Source: Bacteroidota bacterium
GTDB taxonomy: Bacteria > Bacteroidota > Bacteroidia > Bacteroidales > GCA-2711565
Direction: 5' to 3'
Assembly: GCA_003353955.1 (NCBI GenBank)
Contig: PIVJ01000008.1
Location: forward strand, 1 to 58,774
DNA: 58,774 nucleotides
Within the stretch, counting starts at the first letter, position 1. Each line of letters starts with the position of its first letter. The notes under the pieces are model-generated. The model worked only from the letters and a program-made list of their open reading frames with translations. It was not told where the DNA came from and did no database searches. Shown here piece after piece: positions 54,793 through 58,774 of the stretch. The translations under genes were made by a program, and so were the position numbers.

Positions 54793-56472
54793 ATGGCTGA
54801 TGATAAGAAAATAATTTTCTCAATGGTAGGTGTTGGAAAAACTTTCCCTCCTTCTAAGCAAGTGCTCAAGAACATATATCTCTCATTTTTCTATGGAGCT
54901 AAGATTGGGATTATTGGTTTGAATGGATCAGGAAAATCCAGCTTACTCAATATTATTGCAGGTTTAGATAAATCATTTAATGGGGAAGTTGTATTCTCTC
55001 CTGGTTATAAAGTTGGTTTATTGGAACAGGAACCCATATTAGATGACACAAAAACGGTTAAAGAAATTGTGCAGGAAGGAGTTCAGGATTTGGTTGACAT
55101 TCTTAAACAGTACGAAGATATCAACAATAGATTTGCTGAACCGATGAGTGATGATAAAATGGCTAAACTCATTGAAGAACAAGGTTACGTAACTGATCTA
55201 ATCGACCAAAAGAATGGCTGGGAATTAGATTCAAATCTTGAACGAGCCATGGATGCATTACGCTGTCCGCTTGGAGAAACCCCAATAAAAAATTTATCGG
55301 GCGGAGAAAGAAGAAGAGTTGCTTTATGTCGTCTTTTACTTGCTGAACCGGAAATTTTATTACTCGATGAGCCTACGAATCACTTGGATGCTGAATCTGT
55401 GGAATGGCTTGAAATGCACCTAAAGAATTATAAGGGAACCGTTATCGCCGTGACTCATGATCGATACTTTCTGGATAATGTTGCCGGATGGATTTTAGAA
55501 CTTGATCGTGGCGAAGGAATTCCATGGAAAGGAAATTACTCTTCCTGGTTGGAACAAAAAAGCGACCGCTTGGCCCAGGAAGAAAAGTCGGAAAGCAAAA
55601 GGCGTAAAACACTGCTACGCGAATTAGAATGGGTTCGGATGGCGCCCAAAGCCAGGCATGCAAAATCGAAGGCAAGACTGGCTTCCTATGAAAACATGCT
55701 CAATGCAGATGTAAAACAAAAGGAAGAAAAACTTGAAATTTTCATTCCGAACGGACCCCGCCTAGGAAATGCTGTAATTGAAGTTCAGGATGTTTCTAAA
55801 TCCTTTGGTGATAAACTATTATTTGAGAACTTAAATTTTAGTTTGCCCCCTGCCGGGATTGTTGGTGTAATCGGACCAAATGGAGCAGGTAAAACCACGT
55901 TGTTTCGATTGATTATGGGAATGGAAAAACCCAATGCCGGGAATTTCAAGGTTGGGGAAACTGTTAAAGTTGGGTACGTAGATCAGGCGCATGCCGAAAT
56001 TGATCCCCAAAAAACTGTTTGGGAAGTTATTTCTGAGGGCAATGATATCATAAAATTGGGATCTCGATCGATGAACTCTCGTGCCTATGTTGCCAGATTT
56101 AATTTTAGTGGTGGCGATCAGGGTAAAAAATCGGGTGTACTTTCCGGAGGAGAACGAAACCGAATGCATTTGGCTTTAACCTTGAAACAGGAAGCGAATG
56201 TTTTACTGCTTGATGAGCCCACCAACGATATAGATGTTAATACGCTGCGTGCACTGGAAGAAGGCTTGGAAAATTTTGCGGGATGTGCAGTAATCATATC
56301 TCACGACCGCTGGTTTCTGGATCGGATTGCCACTCATATCCTCGCTTTTGAAGGTGATTCACAAGTCATATTCTTTGAAGGAGGATATTCAGAATATGAA
56401 GAAAATCGAAAAAAACGATTAGGTGATTCAGGACCGAAACGAATTCATTACAAAAAACTGAAAGGAGATTAA
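54793..56472 (+). CDS. ettA: Energy-dependent translational throttle protein EttA (ABC-F)
   Basis: The 559-residue ABC-F ATPase has two nucleotide-binding domains without membrane helices. Walker A is GLNGSGKSS and GPNGAGKTT, signatures LSGGERRRVALCRLL and LSGGERNRMHLALTL, and Walker B LLLDEPTNHLDAES and LLLDEPTNDIDVN. The EttA arm and inter-domain linker (LLRELEWVRMAPKARHAKSK) are present. EttA gates entry of ribosomes into elongation according to ATP/ADP ratio. Confidence 0.96.
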   Translation: MADDKKIIFSMVGVGKTFPPSKQVLKNIYLSFFYGAKIGIIGLNGSGKSSLLNIIAGLDKSFNGEVVFSPGYKVGLLEQEPILDDTKTVKEIVQEGVQDLVDILKQYEDINNRFAEPMSDDKMAKLIEEQGYVTDLIDQKNGWELDSNLERAMDALRCPLGETPIKNLSGGERRRVALCRLLLAEPEILLLDEPTNHLDAESVEWLEMHLKNYKGTVIAVTHDRYFLDNVAGWILELDRGEGIPWKGNYSSWLEQKSDRLAQEEKSESKRRKTLLRELEWVRMAPKARHAKSKARLASYENMLNADVKQKEEKLEIFIPNGPRLGNAVIEVQDVSKSFGDKLLFENLNFSLPPAGIVGVIGPNGAGKTTLFRLIMGMEKPNAGNFKVGETVKVGYVDQAHAEIDPQKTVWEVISEGNDIIKLGSRSMNSRAYVARFNFSGGDQGKKSGVLSGGERNRMHLALTLKQEANVLLLDEPTNDIDVNTLRALEEGLENFAGCAVIISHDRWFLDRIATHILAFEGDSQVIFFEGGYSEYEENRKKRLGDSGPKRIHYKKLKGD

Positions 56473-56608
56473 TGGGAAATAATATCAATGTATTTTACTA
56501 TTCAATATTTGTAATTGTTGCAGTTTCAGTAATAGAGAATATAAAAAGGTTTGGTTGTTTGAGCATGAAAGCTAGCATTATGAAAAAATCTTGTTTTAAG
56601 TTCTCATT

Positions 56609-57082
56609 ATGAAAAAGATAGATATAGCATTAACTGATGAGCTTATAATTGACGCACGCGAATCGGATCGGAAAAGAAAAAATTTAAACTTTCATCAAAA
56701 GTCTGAAGATCGTATTCACCGTATGATTCATGCCACAAATCCGTCAACTTATGTTCAATCACATAAACACGAAAATCCTGATAAAACAGAAACATTTTTA
56801 ATCCTCAAAGGTCGGGTAGTTGTGGTTGAATTCTCTGATGATGGTGAAATTATTGATCACATTATATTGGATTCTGCCACTGGAAATTATGGTTCAGAAA
56901 TACCTCCCAAAACTTGGCATACGTTAATTACACTCGAAGAAAACAGCTTAATTTACGAAGTGAAGGATGGACCCTGGAACCAAAAAGATGATAAATTTTT
57001 CGCCTCTTGGGCACCAGAAGAAGGCCAAATGGAATGTGAAGATTATAATAATTCTATTTTATCAAAACTGAATATTTTGTAA
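56609..57082 (+). CDS. WbuC family cupin protein
   Basis: The 157-residue single-domain cupin has [20 protein letters not shown] (metal-ligand His and Glu) and [20 protein letters not shown] in the second motif. This fits the WbuC type found near O-antigen genes. Its reaction is not known to me. It lies between ettA and hisS with intergenic gaps of 136 and 46 bases. Confidence 0.85.
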   Translation: MKKIDIALTDELIIDARESDRKRKNLNFHQKSEDRIHRMIHATNPSTYVQSHKHENPDKTETFLILKGRVVVVEFSDDGEIIDHIILDSATGNYGSEIPPKTWHTLITLEENSLIYEVKDGPWNQKDDKFFASWAPEEGQMECEDYNNSILSKLNIL

Positions 57083-57105
57083 CCGAAAAAAATGCCCTAC
57101 TTTTG
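57077..57105 (+). promoter_or_regulatory. Candidate hisS promoter
   Basis: TTG at 57077-57079, 18 bases, then TACTTTTG at 57098-57105 fits the Bacteroidota pattern; the start codon lies 23 bases beyond the -7 box. The -33 part overlaps the end of the cupin gene. Confidence 0.6.
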
Positions 57106-57128
57106 CATTAAAGATTAATAAAAAGTCC

Positions 57129-58490
57129 ATGGCTCAAAAACCTTCAATACCTAAAGGAACCCGAGATTTTTCACCAGCGGTGATGATTAAAAGAAACTAT
57201 ATTTTTGATACCATCAGAGATGTATTTCAGTTGTATGGTTACCAACCCATAGAAACGCCTGCTATGGAAAATTTATCCACGCTCCTGGGAAAATATGGTG
57301 AAGAAGGCGACAAGCTGCTGTTTAAGATTCTGAACTCAGGAGATTTTTTAAGTAAAATTCCGGAAGATGAATTTGATGACAATGAGTCAGCACGATTCTC
57401 AACTTTAATTTCTGATAAAGGACTAAAATATGATTTAACCGTTCCATTTGCGCGCTACGTTGCACAACATCGAAATGAAATTACTTTCCCTTTCAAGCGT
57501 TATCAAATACAAACTGTTTGGCGTGCCGACCGGCCGCAAAAAGGACGATACCGCGAATTCTATCAGTGTGATGCCGATATTATTGGCAGTAATTCATTAC
57601 TCAATGAAATTGAACTGATACAAATTATTGATGAAGTTTTTAACCGCTTGGGGATAGAAACAGAAGTAAAACTAAACAACCGAAAAATTTTAGCCGGAAT
57701 TTCTGAAGTTATTGGTGAGGCCGATAAGATTGTAGATATTACCATCGCTATCGACAAACTCGATAAAATTGGCCTTGAGAATGTCAATAAAGAATTAAAG
57801 GACAAAGGCGTTTCAGACAAGGCCATTGAAAAGCTTCAACCGATCATTTTACTCGAAGGACTTTTAAAAGAAAAGTTCCCGAAACTAATGGCGGTTTTGA
57901 AAGAATCTGAAATTGGGATGAAGGGACTAGAAGAGACTATGACTATCATGAAGTATTTGAAGGATCTGGAATTAAAAACCAAATGGGGTTTAGATTTAAC
58001 ACTCGCCAGGGGCTTAAATTATTATACTGGTGCCATCATAGAAGTAAAATCCAAAAATGTAAATATCGGTAGTATTTGCGGTGGAGGAAGATATGATGAT
58101 TTAACTGGAGTTTTTGGATTAGCGGATGTATCCGGGGTTGGAATTTCATTCGGAGCTGATCGTATTTATGATGTAATGAATGAACTCAATTTATTCCCTG
58201 AAGCTGTCCAAAAGAGCACACAAATTCTATTTGTAAACTTTGGTGACAAAGAAGCTAAGTATTGTTTATCTGTAGTTTCGAAATTAAGAAAATCAGGAAT
58301 AAATTCAGAGTTATTTCCTGATGCTGTAAAAATGAAAAAACAATTAACCTATGCTGATAATAAGCATATTCCATTTGTTGCATTAGTTGGCGAATCAGAA
58401 ATGAAGGAAGGACATATTACCCTTAAAAATATGGATACTGGAGAGCAGAAGAAAATGACAGTTCAGGAATTAATTACTGAATTATCTTAA
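57129..58490 (+). CDS. hisS: Histidyl-tRNA synthetase
   Basis: This class II synthetase (453 aa) begins [20 protein letters not shown]. Motif 2 is the segment [20 protein letters not shown] with [10 protein letters not shown], and motif 3 includes [13 protein letters not shown] with [16 protein letters not shown]. The [19 protein letters not shown] histidine-binding segment and the C-terminal anticodon-binding domain ([20 protein letters not shown]) follow. It ends at a convergent gene with a 4-base overlap of stop regions. Confidence 0.97.
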   Translation: MAQKPSIPKGTRDFSPAVMIKRNYIFDTIRDVFQLYGYQPIETPAMENLSTLLGKYGEEGDKLLFKILNSGDFLSKIPEDEFDDNESARFSTLISDKGLKYDLTVPFARYVAQHRNEITFPFKRYQIQTVWRADRPQKGRYREFYQCDADIIGSNSLLNEIELIQIIDEVFNRLGIETEVKLNNRKILAGISEVIGEADKIVDITIAIDKLDKIGLENVNKELKDKGVSDKAIEKLQPIILLEGLLKEKFPKLMAVLKESEIGMKGLEETMTIMKYLKDLELKTKWGLDLTLARGLNYYTGAIIEVKSKNVNIGSICGGGRYDDLTGVFGLADVSGVGISFGADRIYDVMNELNLFPEAVQKSTQILFVNFGDKEAKYCLSVVSKLRKSGINSELFPDAVKMKKQLTYADNKHIPFVALVGESEMKEGHITLKNMDTGEQKKMTVQELITELS

Positions 58491-58774
58491 GCTAAAAAAA
58501 GCTGTTTCAACTTACCTACTTGAACCTTAGTCAAGGTATTTAATCTACCCACTTTATTTGCTAATAAAATTACCTTGGCTGTAAAATCAAGTACTTCCAT
58601 CTTATCGTATAATTCAAATAATGATTCTCCAATAATTAAAATGAAACCATCATTAAAAATATTAATTGGCTGTTTTGAATTCATTGACTTGAGATATGGC
58701 ACAATCTGAGAATTATCAAAATCTGTATGAACCCATAATGGTTCTCGTAGGATTAAAAAACTTTCAGGAATAAT
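58487..58774 (-). CDS. C-terminal part of a putative class II aldolase-like protein (cut by window edge)
   Basis: The open frame runs in from the right edge with [20 protein letters not shown] and [20 protein letters not shown], then [20 protein letters not shown] and [18 protein letters not shown] to the stop. The [18 protein letters not shown] stretch resembles the end of class II aldolase/adducin-type domains (fuculose-phosphate aldolase family). The active-site zinc His residues would lie outside the window, so this is tentative. Its end overlaps hisS by 4 bases. Confidence 0.5.
   Translation of the reverse strand: MIPESFLILREPLWVHTDFDNSQIVPYLKSMNSKQPINIFNDGFILIIGESLFELYDKMEVLDFTAKVILLANKVGRLNTLTKVQVGKLKQLFLA

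Overview
The window is AT-rich, densely coded chromosomal DNA from a member of the Bacteroidota, most likely a free-living Bacteroidales or Marinilabiliales relative. Evidence: several promoters fit the Bacteroidota pattern (TTG, about 19 bases, TAnnTTTG) rather than the E. coli one; a full bat (aerotolerance) operon is present; and so are families typical of the phylum (DUF2723 and DUF4271 membrane proteins, an anti-sigma factor with duplicated N-terminal units, a GIN-domain/beta-barrel protein). One tRNA-Gln gene is present. I see no rRNA, CRISPR array, prophage or plasmid functions.

Layout. Positions 1-2200 are a small accessory patch: the 5' end of an IS1595-like transposase, two inverted copies of a ~123-bp intergenic repeat around rdgB and a small exported protein, a broken FadL-type porin gene and a decayed membrane-protein fragment. 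Next come ung, a 43-residue lipoprotein and a secreted C1 peptidase. From 4530 to 13315, on the minus strand, lies moxR-DUF58-batA/B/C/D/E, interrupted by a four-helix-bundle gene with a nonsense codon. A 1009-residue DUF2723 membrane protein follows. From 16986 the plus strand carries tRNA-Gln and rimP-nusA-infB, with a terminator-like hairpin in the rimP leader. On the minus strand follow relA/spoT-fur-purA and a tandem gap pair in which the upstream member lacks the catalytic cysteine. lepA comes next on the plus strand.

From 30374 to 33702 an ECF sigma factor, its probable anti-sigma factor and a GIN/beta-barrel envelope protein form a regulatory module. Two promoter-like elements with identical geometry lie before the sigma gene and before the barrel gene, which suggests autoregulation. 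yebC and a 1-kb gene-poor stretch (third repeat copy, decayed coding sequence) precede acs and an OFA-type MFS transporter, probably an acetate or monocarboxylate uptake pair. adk stands alone on the minus strand; the plus strand then carries DUF4271-hemD-rnpA-yidD-S41 protease-O-antigen ligase-cdd-thioesterase-ChaN.

The last third holds GtrA, an M28 peptidase and a GNAT-like protein on the minus strand, then lptF/G-like permease, two glycosyltransferases, ettA, a WbuC-type cupin and hisS on the plus strand. The 3' end of a convergent gene lies at the right edge. Most of the window is conserved housekeeping. The least ordinary items are the cysteine-less GAPDH paralog, the ECF module, the repeat family, and the hairpins before rimP and purA.
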